64,000 nucleotides of DNA from Piliocolobus tephrosceles (lineage: Eukaryota > Chordata > Mammalia > Primates > Cercopithecidae): contig NC_045441.1 of the NCBI RefSeq assembly GCF_002776525.5, forward strand, positions 116,493,831-116,557,830, given 5' to 3'. Under the pieces are notes generated by a model that was not told where the DNA came from, ran no database searches, and saw nothing but the letters and a program-made list of their open reading frames with translations. Below, piece after piece: positions 1 to 13,063 of the stretch. Each line of letters opens with the position of its first letter. Position 1 is the stretch's first letter. Position numbers and translations under genes: made by a program.

Positions 1-1044
1 TGACTTTTATCTTGTACTAAATGATCATATAAACACTGAGCCTCCAAAGCAGTGAAAGAACTTTTATTTTCTCATGGTTTCCATCGCCTAGCTTCTTCTA
101 TTGTATCGTAAATCCAAAACTGCCATAAAAGTTAGAAGCTTCAGAAGTATCTTTTATAGGAATTTGGATTGTAGTCAAACATCTACCCTCAGTGTTCTCT
201 TTCCAGTGTGGCATTTCCTCCCTACCACCTAACACAAGTATACACAGTATGCTAGGAACACCTGCAGACCTAAGCAGGTTTGAGCTACTTTTCCATCACT
301 CATCATTACAAATGTGTTTGTGTTTTCATTGTGGGGTATTCTTAAACCCTGCTGCTGGTGATGCCTTCTGTAAACAGTAATTCTCAAGTGCCTTATTGTG
401 AATGCAATGAGTCATCTCCAGTGCAGAGAAGTGGCTTTATTTAGGACTGGTCAGAGGGGGATGGGCATCATTATATTCAGTTTGATAGAGGATCTGCAGA
501 ATTCTGTTTCATTGCCCTGTACAGCAGATCCAGTTTCTTTTTCTTTCTCCTGATAGACGAACTGTATGCCTAAATATTCAACAAATATCCCCAAATTGAT
601 ATTTTACCTAAATTGTTTCTTAATTGGTTCAAATTAAGTGCATTTTGCAAATCCTCCCTCAGTCTAGTCCATGTGGTCCAATGACTGTCTGACATAGGAG
701 GCATTAAATGTTTAGTTAACATTTGCTGAACAATTTTAAAAAAGGAAAAAATAGAAACAAAGGAAAGAAGGTAAAACTGATAACTGCAGGTGAAAAGAAG
801 TCAAGGTTAAATCCTGCATCTCTGTCTGGTTCATGAACTATTGGGCCTTACAGGGTTAAAACTATTCTGTGACCCCCTGCAGCCAATCAGCCCCCTCAAA
901 TTTATACTATTAGGAGAACCTTTTGAAAGACAGCAACCAGCTTACAGCAACTCATCCCCACTGCTGGAAAAATACAAGTCAACATTTTGACCTCTGATGG
1001 TAGAGCCGCAAAAGTAATGTATCAGATATCTACTTCCATAATAG
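1..1044. other. Unannotated intronic sequence
   Basis: Ordinary AT-rich intron. I recognise no repeat, exon or RNA gene here. Confidence 0.5.
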
Positions 1045-1737
1045 TACTGCATAACAAAGAGCCACAAAAACCTCAGTAGCATTCAGCAATAAGCATGTAT
1101 TGTTTATGCCTGGGTCAGCTGACGGCTGGCTAGATGACTCTGCTAATCTTGGCCAGACTTGTTCACGTCTGCAGTCAGCCGGCAGTTAGCTGGTATCAGC
1201 TGGCCTTGGCTGGGGCAACTGGGATTCCTCTGCCCTGTTCCACATGTCTGTCATCCTCCAGCAGGCTATGCAGACATATTGTCATGGCAATGGAAGAGAA
1301 GCTTGCCACTAGAAATACACAATGGCTCTTGAGGTCTAAGCTTGGAGCTAGTATACCCTCATCTCTACCTGATTCTAGTAGCCAAAGCAAGCCACACAGC
1401 GGAGCCCAGGGACAGAATTGTTAATATGTCCTGCCCTTGGAGTTCAAGACCAGCCTGACCAACACGGTGAAACCCCATCTCTACTAAAAATACAAAAATT
1501 AGCCAGGTGTGGTAGTACACACCTGTAGTCCCAGCTACTCAGGAGGCTGAGGCAGGAGAATTGCTTGAACCCAGGAGATGGAGGTTGCAGTGAGCCAGGA
1601 TCATGCCATTGCACTCCAGCCTGGGTGATGAGAGAGACTCTGTCTTAAAAAAAAAAAAAAAAAAAAGTCCTGCCCTCAGTGGAAAAGTTAAATGGCAAAG
1701 GAAGTGGTACAGGGAGAGAGAGAGAATTAAGGCCAGT
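1045..1737. repeat. Ancient interspersed repeat remnant split by an Alu
   Basis: The stretch from the 'cctcagtagcattcagcaat' region through 'gccaaagcaagccacac' resembles a common diverged mammalian repeat, but I cannot name the family. It resumes after the Alu at 1438-1666. The open frames here have no protein character. Confidence 0.4.
1438..1666 (+). mobile_element. 5'-truncated Alu with target-site duplication
   Basis: Starts inside the left arm at 'agttcaagaccagcctgacc', continues through the right arm and ends in a poly-A tail. The 10-bp direct repeat gtcctgccct flanks it at 1428-1437 and 1667-1676, so the truncation happened at insertion. It is antisense to the GRM8 transcript. Confidence 0.93.
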
Positions 1738-1739
1738 GA

Positions 1740-3929
1740 TGCAGTCTACCCCAAGTATATTTACATAAAAATAAAAGCACAGTATTATGAATTGCAAAGA
1801 TGGAACCCACACATATTTATAGATATTGAAGTAACCAAACTAAGACGGTGCTTATTTTTTTCTAATAAATATCTAGCTCAGATATTATTGTTTGAACTCA
1901 GTCTTATTGTCATTATAATTAGTTAAATATTAGCTTGAGGTAAAAAAAATCATGCTGTGAATGAATTGCTTTCTTCTATGGGTATTCTTTAGTCAAGTGG
2001 TCTGGTAAAACATTTTTATGAGCTACTAAAAGCTTTGAACGTTTATATAAGTCTATGACAAAATTCCTTTTTTCTAATTTTTAGAGAGGATAATTGAAAT
2101 ATCCTATCTGATATAACAAGGATTATGAACAGATTAAAAATTATTTCAGTATTTTAAATTTAATACTCTCATTTAATAGGTTTGAGAAAATGAAAAGTAT
2201 GACATTCTGATTCCTAGATTTGTATTTCTCACCTGATTCAATTATGAAAGTTTATATTTTAGAAATACGAACTCCTTTACCTCAAGGCCAAGACTAAATA
2301 ACTCTGCAGTATCAGAAGAAGCGTCACACTGAAAGAATGCTGAAATGAAATTACATCTCATCTCTACAAAAATCAGAATCTCTATTTCTGGGTTCACTGC
2401 ATTTGACAGTTTAACTACCTACATTGTTTTTATCTTATAAAAAAGGAGAGTGTTTTAATTTCACATCCCTTAACCTTCTAGCAATGAAACAGTTCCAGAG
2501 AATATAATGAATATAAACGGGGTCACTGTTCAAATTATATTCATTTATAGCTAATTGGAAAGTTTCTTTTCTTGCTGAAGACCAGGACCTTTTTGCCTGT
2601 CTATCTACTAGTGACTATCACTCTAATGCCTTAATCTTCAAGTGGACATTCTCTTCATTCAATGCAATTATGGTAACCTGAAAGGTAATGTAGTCTCATA
2701 AGAGATATGCCATCATTACATAGATTTATGGGCAGAACCACATCCATAAAATTTAGATAATTGCTTGTGTACCACCAGCCTATTTTGCCTGTTAATATAA
2801 ATAATATTTTCAACATTAGCTACCAAGAGGACAAATTTCTCATAACTGACTTTCTGCTCAATTCTGTCAGATAATCTCTGCCGCAATATGATGAAGAATA
2901 TACTGTGAAGAATTTCTGACAAGCTTCGTTTTTCTAGGGTGTTTTGCTGAAGAGGCCCAATCTGTTGTTTATTTGGGGCTGCTACTGCATTAAATTGATT
3001 TAGGGACACGATTCTCCATTCTTCTATCTTCCATGCTCTGTTAATTTATGTCACATTTATTAAAACCCATGGTTTTGCATGTATGTTTCAATTTGTGGTA
3101 GCAAACTGATGAAACACGTTTCTCCCCTTTTTTTGTAAAATAGTGTTTAACAACTGCTACTCCCATTAATGTATTGCCACCTCATAAGTAAACTCAACAT
3201 GAAGAGATCTGCACAATATTCTGATTAAAAAATTCTACCTGGGGCACAGAATATATGTGAAATACCTTTTCAAATAAAAACTTGGAGGAAGTAAATGGAG
3301 CAAATGCATAAAAGAAGAACATATGTTTTATGCTACCAAATTATGCATCACTATTTTGAATAGCTAACCAAAGTTTGTTACAGATACTAAAGCTTCATTT
3401 ACATTTTAGTCCATTTGCAGCTTGTCGTTGTTGTTTAAAATTCCTCAGGCAGGGGTGTGAGTGGAGGAAGTGACTTCTCTAGGGAGCTGAACTCTAATGT
3501 CTGTTTCTGGGAGATACTGCAATTTGTGGTCTCAGATTCCAGACTGCTCCAAAGAAAGCTCTCTGAGCTCCTGTGTGTTAATTTATGACATATCTTCTTT
3601 CACCCGATAGGTTTGTGCTTTATCACGAGTCTCAGGGAGCCCATCAGGGCTTACAAAGGAAAGAAGTCTGAGACACATAAAAAATATATGACTCCAAGTC
3701 AGGGAGCACTTTATGTTGTACACAGCAAAGGAACCCCTGGTACCACTGAACATGAAGGTCATGTTCTGCACAAGTACGAGGACTGGGCTGCCATCCTCAC
3801 ATTCTTCACGTTATTAAAACAAAATGTCTAATCCTGCTTGAAGCTGCCCAAAGCCTTGTTGGAGAAGAGGTATCAAGCTGGAGCACAGCCAGAACACACC
3901 TCTGCTTTCACCCACTCCCACTTTCTGTA
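1740..3929. other. Unannotated intronic sequence
   Basis: AT-rich unique-looking intron. No repeat family or gene is recognised. Confidence 0.45.
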
Positions 3930-4280
3930 TGCATACTCTGACCCTGCTCTGGCCAAGACTGACCTATTTATCCCCTTCCCCTAAGGGCACCTCATGTTTC
4001 CCACCTTCAAGCCTCTCCACGCCTATATTTTACTCATCTTTTAAGGTCCAATTTCCCACTTTCTCAGAGTATTCCAAATCCAAAGTCAGTGTGATCTCCA
4101 CAGAGAAACAATAGCTTTTATTTTCTCTACTGTCCATATAGCTACCACACGACTTACATAAGTGTTCACTGTTTCCCTAATAGATTACACATTTTCTAAG
4201 GATAAAACCATATTAGAATGCCCAATTATGCTCCTAAGTGGCTAACATTGAGCCTTACTCAAAGTAAACACATAACACAA
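3930..4280. repeat. Probable L2 LINE fragment
   Basis: A pyrimidine-rich stretch with the L2 3'-end style text 'ttttaaggtccaatttccc'. Diverged, with soft edges. Confidence 0.4.
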
Positions 4281-5304
4281 ATTTGTTTTTATGCCTTTAG
4301 TACATGTTGGTATTTTTAGTATTTTTCTTCTCACCAAGATAATACAATATCTTCATACATTCAACCTTCAAACATAAATGAGAATGTAAAAGCCATACCC
4401 CCATCAAAGTCCAATCAAAATGCTGGCCAATGGAAGACAGAGTTTACACCATTGACCCAGGCATATGTTTCAGGCTGTGGTGAAGCTTGAAATTTTCATA
4501 TCATTTATTTGCTGGATGACCCAATTAGGTCAAAACCTATTTTTTTTTATTGGAGTGAATCCCCGAGCAGGTAGGTCAACTCCACAGGACAAAACTTCAA
4601 AGTGAATATGAGGTGGGTTAATTCTCATATCAACTCTAATTTGCAGCAAGATTCCCATGGCATTTCAAGAGGCTTTGAGTCTTCGTGAGGCTTAAAGAGT
4701 GAGGTAGTAGCTTCTCCTGAGCAATTAGTAATACTTTGGGTCAAGAATGGTGGCCAAGGAACATATCCTAATAATCACCTTCTCAAATATTATAGAGTCT
4801 TGCAAGTAGCAGAAAAATATGGGAAAAAAATACTCTCATAGTTTAGGAACCTGCTTTCATAAGCTTTGGCATCTCTAAAAGTTAGATTCCAGCCCATCCA
4901 AAGAGCTCTTTCCGCAGTATCTATTTTCAGGAAACATTTTCATCATTGATCCGAGCATGAGAAAACAAAAACAAACACAAAAATACAACATAAGATTCCA
5001 AGAGCACTAGCATTCAATCACTGTCATTACATGAATTATACTTGAAGCATGAGCAAGACACATGAGGCCCTATCTCAAAGATGAACCACCCCTACTGGTG
5101 ATAGAGGGTACCCAGAGAGAAGCAATACCCTCATTTACCACCAGCTGACCCACAGTCTCTGAGCTCCTCCAATGAGTGAGTCCAAAGATGTAGCTTCCCC
5201 TCACTCTTTCAAAACTAGTCCTATGTTTTCAATAACTAGCTTTTCTCTGCCTCAGCATCCTCAAGCATACAACGAAACAGTAGAGGATGATGGAAAAATG
5301 TCGG
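4281..5304. other. Unannotated intronic sequence
   Basis: No recognisable element or exon. Confidence 0.45.
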
Positions 5305-5515
5305 CTTTAGAGTTGGAGTCCAACAAACCATGGTTAAACACCTCTGACACTGACTTGCCATATGACCCTGGATAACTTCATCAATCTCTCTTTAGTTTCT
5401 TTATCTGTAAAATAAGAACACTGTTTGCAGGACTGCAGTGTAAATTAAATAAGCTAATACACAGGTGAGAGTAAATGTTAGCTATTATCATTATGAGTAT
5501 TGTTATTATCAGGGT
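5305..5515 (+). repeat. MIR SINE
   Basis: Diverged MIR core: 'gacttgccatatgaccctgg', then a 'tttctttatctgtaaaataa' segment, ending in the typical 'gttagctattatcattat' tail. Confidence 0.75.
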
Positions 5516-6689
5516 GTCAGATTAGGTTATCTTCTAAATATCCATTCTACTTCCAAGGCTTATAAAATAGAATATTTTGAAGAAAGCCCCCATTCAACCT
5601 TTAATAATCCTAAAGATTAATTTGCCCCTTCTGCATAATAATGAAAGGATAAGGTACCTTGCGGATCCTGGGGCATATCTGTTCAAGCACCAAATACTTT
5701 TTAAAATTAAGAAAATAAATAATACTTGGAAAATGGCCCCATTCCAACAAAACCCTTAATGTTTAATCCTTAAGAAGTCATATGAACTCTCATTTAACTA
5801 GCTTTCCTGATGGACTGATCGTATGGGACATGGAAAATGTGAATACCAAGTAATGAGACTGATTTTGGCAAGACATCAGGGAAATCAGCATAAATTACTC
5901 CTTAGTCACACTTACATAGGAAAATCATTTTAAGAGACTTTATATCAAAAGGATTAATAAATACCAGTGAAGTCACGTTTTTCAGGGACTTCCAGGTCAC
6001 ATAGTGATTTACAAACAGGTGTCTAAATCCTCCTTCCCCCACCCCAGATTCCAGGTGAAATATCAAGTAGAATATTAAAATGTCAAAATAAAGTTTCACG
6101 TTGACTTCTCTAGTTTTGTCGGGCTATGTATAGGGATCAAATAGTGATTTTATTGTAGATCACTCCCACAGCAGCTTGGTCCTTGCCCATTTCTCTTTGC
6201 CATCCTTCCCACCATGGGTGCTTCAACCTTCATTCCACTCATTGTACCCGATACATATGTACAAATTCTGTTGATTAAAAATAAATTTTTAAAAATTTTA
6301 AATGTACTATCCATTCTTTAAATTAGTTTATCTTCTATTACTATTTTAATTTAGATGTAGAGAGAAAAACATACCAACACATGCTTATACAGTTTTATAT
6401 ATAGTTTTTCTTTATGGAACATGGGATCAGTCATTCAAAACAAATAATTTTGTCATCTTCAAAAATTCCAGAGTCTAGATATTGTTATCAATGACTGCCT
6501 GGATGGGGGAAAACCTTAACTAATCATTAAGTTTAAAATTAGCTAATAATTGTTAGAGCTCAGAATGAACAAAACTAGTTAAGCCACGCACTTTATAGAA
6601 TTCTACCCTGTCAAGTCAGGCCTTTTAGATTCAGCAACCCTAATCATCCATTTCAGACTTGTTGAATTACTTAAAGTCCTCAATGTGGC
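5516..6689. other. Unannotated intronic sequence
   Basis: AT-rich; nothing recognised. Confidence 0.45.
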
Positions 6690-7085
6690 CAGTTCTATCC
6701 CCTCTGGACCTATGTACTTCCACCTCCCTCTCCTGTCAACTTAGAAGGCCCTTCCCCACCATCTTCCCAGGAACACTTCCTACTCTTCCTTCCAGACTTA
6801 ACTCAGGTAACTCCTCTGGGCCTCCTTTATGAGCCTATCCAGAAAAGTGAGGTGTTCTTCCCTCTGCTCCCACCAAACTCTGAGCGTCTCTCTTCATAGC
6901 ATTCATGCCACTGTTTTGAGGCTACTTGTATACTTGCCTATCCACCCCTCTCCCACAAAATGCCTGGTTTTTATCTTTGAAGGTAGGTATTTGTTTTTCC
7001 TTATACATCTTTGTCTTCCCTGGGACCCAAATACCATCTGGTGTAAACTACCAGCATTTAATAAATGTCAAATGAATAAATGAAT
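6690..7085. repeat. Probable L2 LINE 3' fragment
   Basis: Cysteine/proline-like pyrimidine text typical of L2, ending in 'aataaatgtcaaatgaataa' followed by short tetramer repeats (gaat/ggat), as L2 3' ends do. Confidence 0.5.
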
Positions 7086-7333
7086 GGATGGAAAATAAAC
7101 AAAAAGCTTAAGTCTCTCTCTACATTATAATCTCTTAATTAGTGAAGGATATAGGTATTAATAGCAAAACAAAAACATAGAAAATGAGAACTTTAATGTG
7201 TTTTTATTAATTTATGAAGAGATAATGTGATGTTCAAGTTTGGGGGATTCCTACACCCTCGTATCTACCATTATTACATAATAGTTTTTGGTCTCTATCT
7301 ACATAGTCATTATATAATAAGAACACATGCCCA

Positions 7334-7633
7334 GCTGGGCATAGTGGCTCATGCCTATAATCCCAGTACTTGGGGAGACTGAGGCAGGGTAGATTACTTG
7401 AGGTCAGGAGTTCGAGACCAGCCTGGTCAACACAGTGAAACTTCATCTCTACTCAAAATATAAAAATTAGCTGAGTGTGGTGATGCATGCCTGTATTCCC
7501 AGCTACTTGGAGGCTAAGGTGGGAGAATCACATGAACCCAGGAGGCAAAGGTTGCAGTGAGCCAAGATTGCACCATTGCACTCCAGCCTGGGCAACAGAG
7601 TAAGACTCCATCTCAAAAAGAAAAAACAAACAA
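7334..7633 (+). mobile_element. Alu, full length
   Basis: Begins 'gctgggcatagtggctcatg', has both arms, and ends in an A-rich tail with (CAAA). The flanks repeat acacatgccca on both sides (from about 7323 and about 7634). Diverged, so an older J/S-type copy. Confidence 0.93.
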
Positions 7634-7789
7634 ACACATGCCCATACCAGCCAAGTATCCTTTAGATAACATTATTCTGTACATGCTTCCACATTGTTAC
7701 ACTTCCTTAATAATTATCTCTAGTCTTGCCAAATATCCTGTTAATTTATTCATAATTTGAAGGCAACAAAGCAGAGCCTTGAACAAGGC

Positions 7790-7955
7790 TGCATGAGTTT
7801 AAATCTGGACTCTCTCACTTTGCAGGTGTTTGATCTTGAACAAGTCACTTAACTTCTCTGTGCTTCAGTTTCCTCATCTTGTAACACAGAGATGCTAATA
7901 AGAGTGCTAGCATATGGTTTTGGTGAAGACTAAATGAGCTAATACATTTAAAGTG
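7790..7955 (+). repeat. MIR SINE
   Basis: Clear MIR core: 'cttgaacaagtcacttaact', then 'tcagtttcctcatcttgtaa', then 'taaatgagctaatacattta'. Confidence 0.85.
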
Positions 7956-7967
7956 ATGATAAGAGGT

Positions 7968-8091
7968 GGTTTTGTTTTGAGACTGGGTCTCGCTATGTTG
8001 CCCCGTCTGGTCTCAGACCAGTTGGTCTCAAACTTCTGGGCTCAAGCAATCATCCCCCCTCAGCCTCTCAAGCATCTGGGATTACAGGGAG
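7968..8091 (-). mobile_element. Alu monomer / half-Alu fragment
   Basis: Reads as reverse-oriented Alu: 'gagactgggtctcgctatgt' through 'catctgggattacaggg'. Only about 125 bp is present, with no second arm. Confidence 0.8.
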
Positions 8092-9139
8092 GCCATCTTG
8101 AAGAGTTCTTGATACGTGGTACATACACTATAACTATTAGTTATATAATTATTTTTATTGTAATTATGAATTCACTAATATTGGTCTAGGTTGTTTCTAT
8201 ATTATTTGCACCACAGTAGCACATTTAAGCATATGGATTTGAGGATGGTTTTTTGGGTAGTTGGTTTTGTTTCAAATTCTCAAGATTTCTAACTCATTTC
8301 CAAAAGGGCTTCTAATCCACTTTTTAAATACTCACATGTAAAAATTATTGAATTTTAGGTGTGTAAACTACTTTTTAAGAAGATACTTCACAAAATCTCG
8401 ACAACCTACAGATAGACAATTGTCAAAAAAGTTGGAAGGGCCCAACATTTTAGTTTGTACTTGAAACTTTTCATCTCAGAGGAGTTGCTAATTAGCTATC
8501 TCTGTGCACATCCTAGCAGGAGGGAGAGGGTTGTGACCAAAGAAACAATACTTTTTCCTAATGTACTTCACAACTCAAAATTCACTGATTTGCATGTGTA
8601 CTTTTTTTGTTCTGTTGTGACTAAACAATCCTAGTTTCTTTCATCTCTTTCAATGAAAGGAAACATGTCTGTCAGAAAAAAAGGGTAAAACAGCAAAGGG
8701 GAAACATCCTTCAGAGAAGGGAGTGAACAATAAAAAGGTAAACAAACCAGGGATTTCTTTGATATTGCCCATTTATTTGTGAGAACAAAATACCAAACAC
8801 TGAGGGAGAACCAAGTATAGATTAGGTGTAAGTTAAAAGGGAGAACATTATTCTTCATTGCTCTTATCTCAGAGGCATCTACTACTAAATGATGTGGGGC
8901 ACAGAAAGTGGCTAAAGGAAACACTTATACTCTATAAACTTACCTCCTCTGGCTGATAATACATGTAGACCCAGTGTCAATTTTTTTTTTAGCAAAACGC
9001 ATTTGAAATGCAAACCCCAAATCACATTCATACTATATGTCTTTTGCTTTCCAGACGTGGAATCAAAAAAAAGGACCTTTTGGTTTATCTAGGCCTAATG
9101 AAGTTTCTTCTATTCTTGATTATCAAATAGTTCATTTGT
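8092..9139. other. Unannotated intronic sequence
   Basis: No recognisable element or exon. Confidence 0.45.
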
Positions 9140-9330
9140 TTAACCAATATTCATACTTTTGTATTTTTGATATAATTGTACAAATCTGGGGAACACATGT
9201 GATATTTTGATACATGTATACAATACATAATGATCAAATCATGGTAACTAGGATATCCATCACCTCATTTATCTGTGTTGGGAACATTACAAATTTTCTC
9301 TTTTAGCTATTTTTAAATTACAATAAATTA
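9140..9330. repeat. Old L1 fragment
   Basis: 'gatattttgatacatgtata' followed by 'atgatcaaatcatggtaact' and 'ggatatccatcacctc' is a recurrent segment of old mammalian L1 elements. Confidence 0.65.
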
Positions 9331-9439
9331 TTGTAAACTGTAATTTCCTTACTGTGCTATTGAATACTAGGCACAAATCACAATATGATGCACACAAAGT
9401 AGACAAAAGTCTTTATGTCACCACGAGCACAGGTACGTA

Positions 9440-9640
9440 CTGAATTTAATCCCAAATCTGCTCTGTGGCCTCAGGCAGGTTACCGAACTCACCGGAGAGA
9501 CAGTTTTGTATGAAATGAAAATGACAGCAATTGTGGTGCATCTCCTTATATAGCTGCTGGGAAGGCCAAATGAGCTAATTCTTACAAAGCACCCTATACA
9601 TAGTAAGCCCTCAATAAATGCTAGCTACTATTGTTATTGT
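9440..9640 (+). repeat. MIR SINE
   Basis: MIR-like: 'ctctgtggcctcaggcaggt', then 'ccaaatgagctaattcttac', then 'gtaagccctcaataaatgct'. Confidence 0.8.
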
Positions 9641-9764
9641 TTCTTTCATTGAGAGGTGTTTTGTGGTGGGTTTTTGTTTTTTTGTTTTGTTTGTCCATTA
9701 GCCAAGTCAGAATATGACCTCTGGCTTGTATTGTCCAGTGCTCTTTTTCTTAGAAAGGATTATT

Positions 9765-10379
9765 ATTATTTTTAATGAGAGACAGGGTTTTGCTCTGTCA
9801 CCCAGGCGGAAGTCTGGAGTGCAGTGGTAGGATTATAGCTCACTATCTCACTGTAACCTCAAACTCCAGGGCTCAGTGACCCTCCTGCCGCAGCTTCCTA
9901 AGTAGCTGAGACTACAGACAAGCACCACCATACCTAGCTAGTTTTTTTTTTTTTTTGAAACGGAGTTTTGCCCTTGTTGCCCAGGCTGGAGTACAATGGT
10001 GCAATCTCGGCTCACGGCAACCTCCGCCACCTCCCAAGTTGAAGCAATTCAGCAATTCTCCTGCCTCAGCCTTCCTGAGTAGCTGGGATTATAGGCATGC
10101 TCCACCATGCCCAGCTAATTTTGTATTTTTAGTAGAGATGGGGTTTCTCCATGTAGGTCAGACTGGTCTCGAACTCCTGACCTCAGGTGATCCATCCGCC
10201 TCAGCCTCCCAAAGTGCTGGGACTACAGGCGTGAGACACTGCATCTGGCTTTTTTTTTTTTTTTTTTTTTAAGAGAGAAGAGTCTCACTATGTTGTCCCC
10301 AGGCTGACCTCAAGTGATCCTCCTGCCTCAACCTCCCAAAGTGCAGAGATCACAGGCATGGGCCATTGCACCTTTCCCA
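9765..10379 (-). mobile_element. Older Alu interrupted by a younger Alu
   Basis: Reverse-oriented Alu text at 9765-9941 stops at 'cctagctag' and resumes at about 10271 with 'aagagagaagagtctcacta', which is where the second arm of the same element should continue. The inner Alu lies between the two pieces. Confidence 0.85.
9942..10249 (-). mobile_element. Younger Alu inserted in the A-rich linker of the outer Alu
   Basis: Complete reverse-oriented Alu: T-run, 'gaaacggagttttgcccttg', both arms, ending 'gagacactgcatctggc'. T-runs on both sides (9942-9956 and 10250-10270) suggest an A/T-rich target duplication. It is sense relative to GRM8 transcription. Confidence 0.92.
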
Positions 10380-11581
10380 GAATGGACTGTCAACTCTGTT
10401 TAAAGATGATTGCTAATACACAACCAATTGAATGCTTATTAAGTAGAAATTAAACTTGCTTTCAAATAATAAGAACATACATCACAGATGAAGAGTTGGT
10501 CCTATTGCAAGTTTACAAATAAAAGACAAAGTACCTTTCAGCCACTGTGACTAGTTAGTCCCTTCTTTTACAGATGTACCCATCTGTGTGACAAAAGCAG
10601 CAAGGGCCTTTTCAAATCTTTGCAGAGATGGTACGTGATAAAAGTCAGGTTCCACTGGCTTGGATGCTGACTGCCCCTTCAGGATTACAACCACCCCAGT
10701 TCCCTGCATTGTTTGTGCTATATCACGAGAGAACAGGGGCACATGAGGACAGAATTTCTTTTCATTTCACCTTTCAGCAGCCTCGTCTGAAACCACGCTG
10801 TTATTTAAAATGATGCAAATTGTGCCTCCTTTTAGAAAAGCACAAACCATTCTCCCATTTTCCCCTGGTCCAAAAACCGTACAGGACCTTAGTTAGCTAG
10901 AGGAACACAATGATAGCAATGGCCATTTTAAGCAGAAGGATGCTCTAAAGGGAAAAACATAAAAGGCTTCAGATAAAATACTATTCAGCTCATTATACCA
11001 TTGATTTTTAGAATATTCTTCAGCTTTGCTTTTTTTGTGGATGTATGTCAAATAACCAGCAGTGCTTTAAGTTGCTTGTAGAAGTATTTATCGTATATAT
11101 TTTTTCTTAGAGAAGAGAAACAAAGCTTTGGTATGAACTAACCCAAAATTGGGAGGTAAACCAAAACTTTCCGAACAGTTATGTGGCAATAATCAAGACA
11201 CTCAACATGATTTTAATTTTAAGAAGGAGAATGTCCTCATAAAAATCTACTAAATTTCCTCAGGCTCATCCCCACACATACCTTTTCTGGTCTATGTAAG
11301 TTCACCTGTATAGCAAAGGGATGGGACTGACTAATTGGACTCTCAAAGCTTTCCCCTAACTCTGAGTTCATCCCAGCTTCTTTAGATTTTTTTTAAAGAA
11401 CAAAGAAAAACCAATATTTTGGGAACTCTTACATGTAGATAATGTCAGAATTAATTTCCACTTGTGGCAGGATTTCAGTAAAGTTATAAGACCTCATATA
11501 CTTTTTGTCTAAGTTAAAGCAACATCTTTACATCACATTACATTATACAAACTTCTAACCAATAAAAACAGGAGAAGTATG
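10380..11581. other. Unannotated intronic sequence
   Basis: No repeat or exon recognised. Confidence 0.45.
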
Positions 11582-12144
11582 GTGTGTATTTGTTTCCTTG
11601 GGCTGCCATAATGAAGGACCTTGGGTGGCCTAAAGCAACAGCAATTTGTTCTCTCACAGACCTGGAGGCTGGAAGTCTGCAAGCAAGGCGTCAGCAGGCC
11701 CATGCTCTCTGCAGGCTCTAGAGAGGACCCTTCCTTACCTCTTCCAGTGTCTGGTGGTCACTGGCAATCCTTGCCTCCTGGATGTATCACTCCAATCTCT
11801 GCCTCCATCTTCACATGGCTTTCGCCCCTGTGTGTCTGTTTTCTCTTCTTATAAGGACACAAGTCACTGGATTACAGCCCATCTTAATGTGGTATGATCT
11901 CACCTTAACTTATCTAACTGAATATGTAAAGACCCTATTTCAAAATAAAGACATTTCTCAAAAGAAGACATTCATACAGCCAACAGACACATGAAAAAAT
12001 GCTAATCATCACTGGCCATCAGAGAAATGCAAATCAAAACCACAATGAGATACCATCTCACACCAGTTAGAATGGCAATCATTAAAAAGTCAGGTAACAA
12101 CAGGTGCTGGAGAGGATGTGGAGAAATAGGAACACTTTTACACT

Positions 12145-12670
12145 GTTGGTGGGATTGTAAACTAGTTCAACCATTATGGAAAACAGTATGGTGATTCCTC
12201 AAGGATCNNNNNNNNNNNNNNNNNNNNNNNNNNNNNNNNNNNNNNNNNNNNNNNNNNNNNNNNNNNNNNNNNNNNNNNNNNNNNNNNNNNNNNNNNNNNN
12301 NNNNNNNNNNNNNNNNNNNNNNNNNNNNNNNNNNNNNNNNNNNNNNNNNNNNNNNNNNNNNNNNNNNNNNNNNNNNNNNNNNNNNNNNNNNNNNNNNNNN
12401 NNNNNNNNNNNNNNNNNNNNNNNNNNNNNNNNNNNNNNNNNNNNNNNNNNNNNNNNNNNNNNNNNNNNNNNNNNNNNNNNNNNNNNNNNNNNNNNNNNNN
12501 NNNNNNNNNNNNNNNNNNNNNNNNNNNNNNNNNNNNNNNNNNNNNNNNNNNNNNNNNNNNNNNNNNNNNNNNNNNNNNNNNNNNNNNNNNNNNNNNNNNN
12601 NNNNNNNGTTGGTGGGATTGTAAACTAGTTCAACCATTATGGAAAACAGTATGGTGATTCCTCAAGGATC
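12145..12670 (+). repeat. 63-bp perfect direct duplication bracketing the N gap
   Basis: The 63 bases at 12145-12207, just left of the Ns, are identical to the 63 bases at 12608-12670, just right of them. Both copies match one continuous segment of L1. The natural L1 sequence continues after the second copy with 'tagaactagatgtaccat', so the duplication is not part of L1 structure. Confidence 0.95.
12208..12607. other. Assembly gap (400 N)
   Basis: Exactly 400 N characters. The open frames spanning it on either strand have no meaning. Confidence 0.99.
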
Positions 12671-13063
12671 TAGAACTAGATGTACCATATGACCCAGCCA
12701 TCCCACTACTGGGTATATACCCAAAGGATCATAAATCATGCTGCTATAAAGACACATGCACACGTATGTTTATTGCGGCACTATTCACAATAGCAAAGAC
12801 TTGGAATCAACCCAAATGTCCATCAGTGACAGACTGGATTAAGAAAATGTGGCACATATACACCATGGAATACTATGCAGCCATAAAAAACGATGAGTTA
12901 GTGTCCTTTGTAGGGACATGGATGCAGCTGGAAACCATCATTCTCAGCAAACTATCACAAGAACAGAAAACCAAACACTGCATGTCCTCACTCATAGGTG
13001 GCAACTGAACAATGAGATCACTTGGACTCGGGAAGGGGAACATCACACACCAGGGCCTATCAT

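Noticed and set aside
1603..1926. 107-codon frame with a poly-lysine stretch
   Set aside because: The lysines come from an Alu poly-A tail and the rest is AT-rich intron.
9955..10272. 105-codon frame
   Set aside because: Entirely Alu sequence.
12167..12637. Open frames spanning the N gap on both strands
   Set aside because: They are open only because Ns cannot encode stops.
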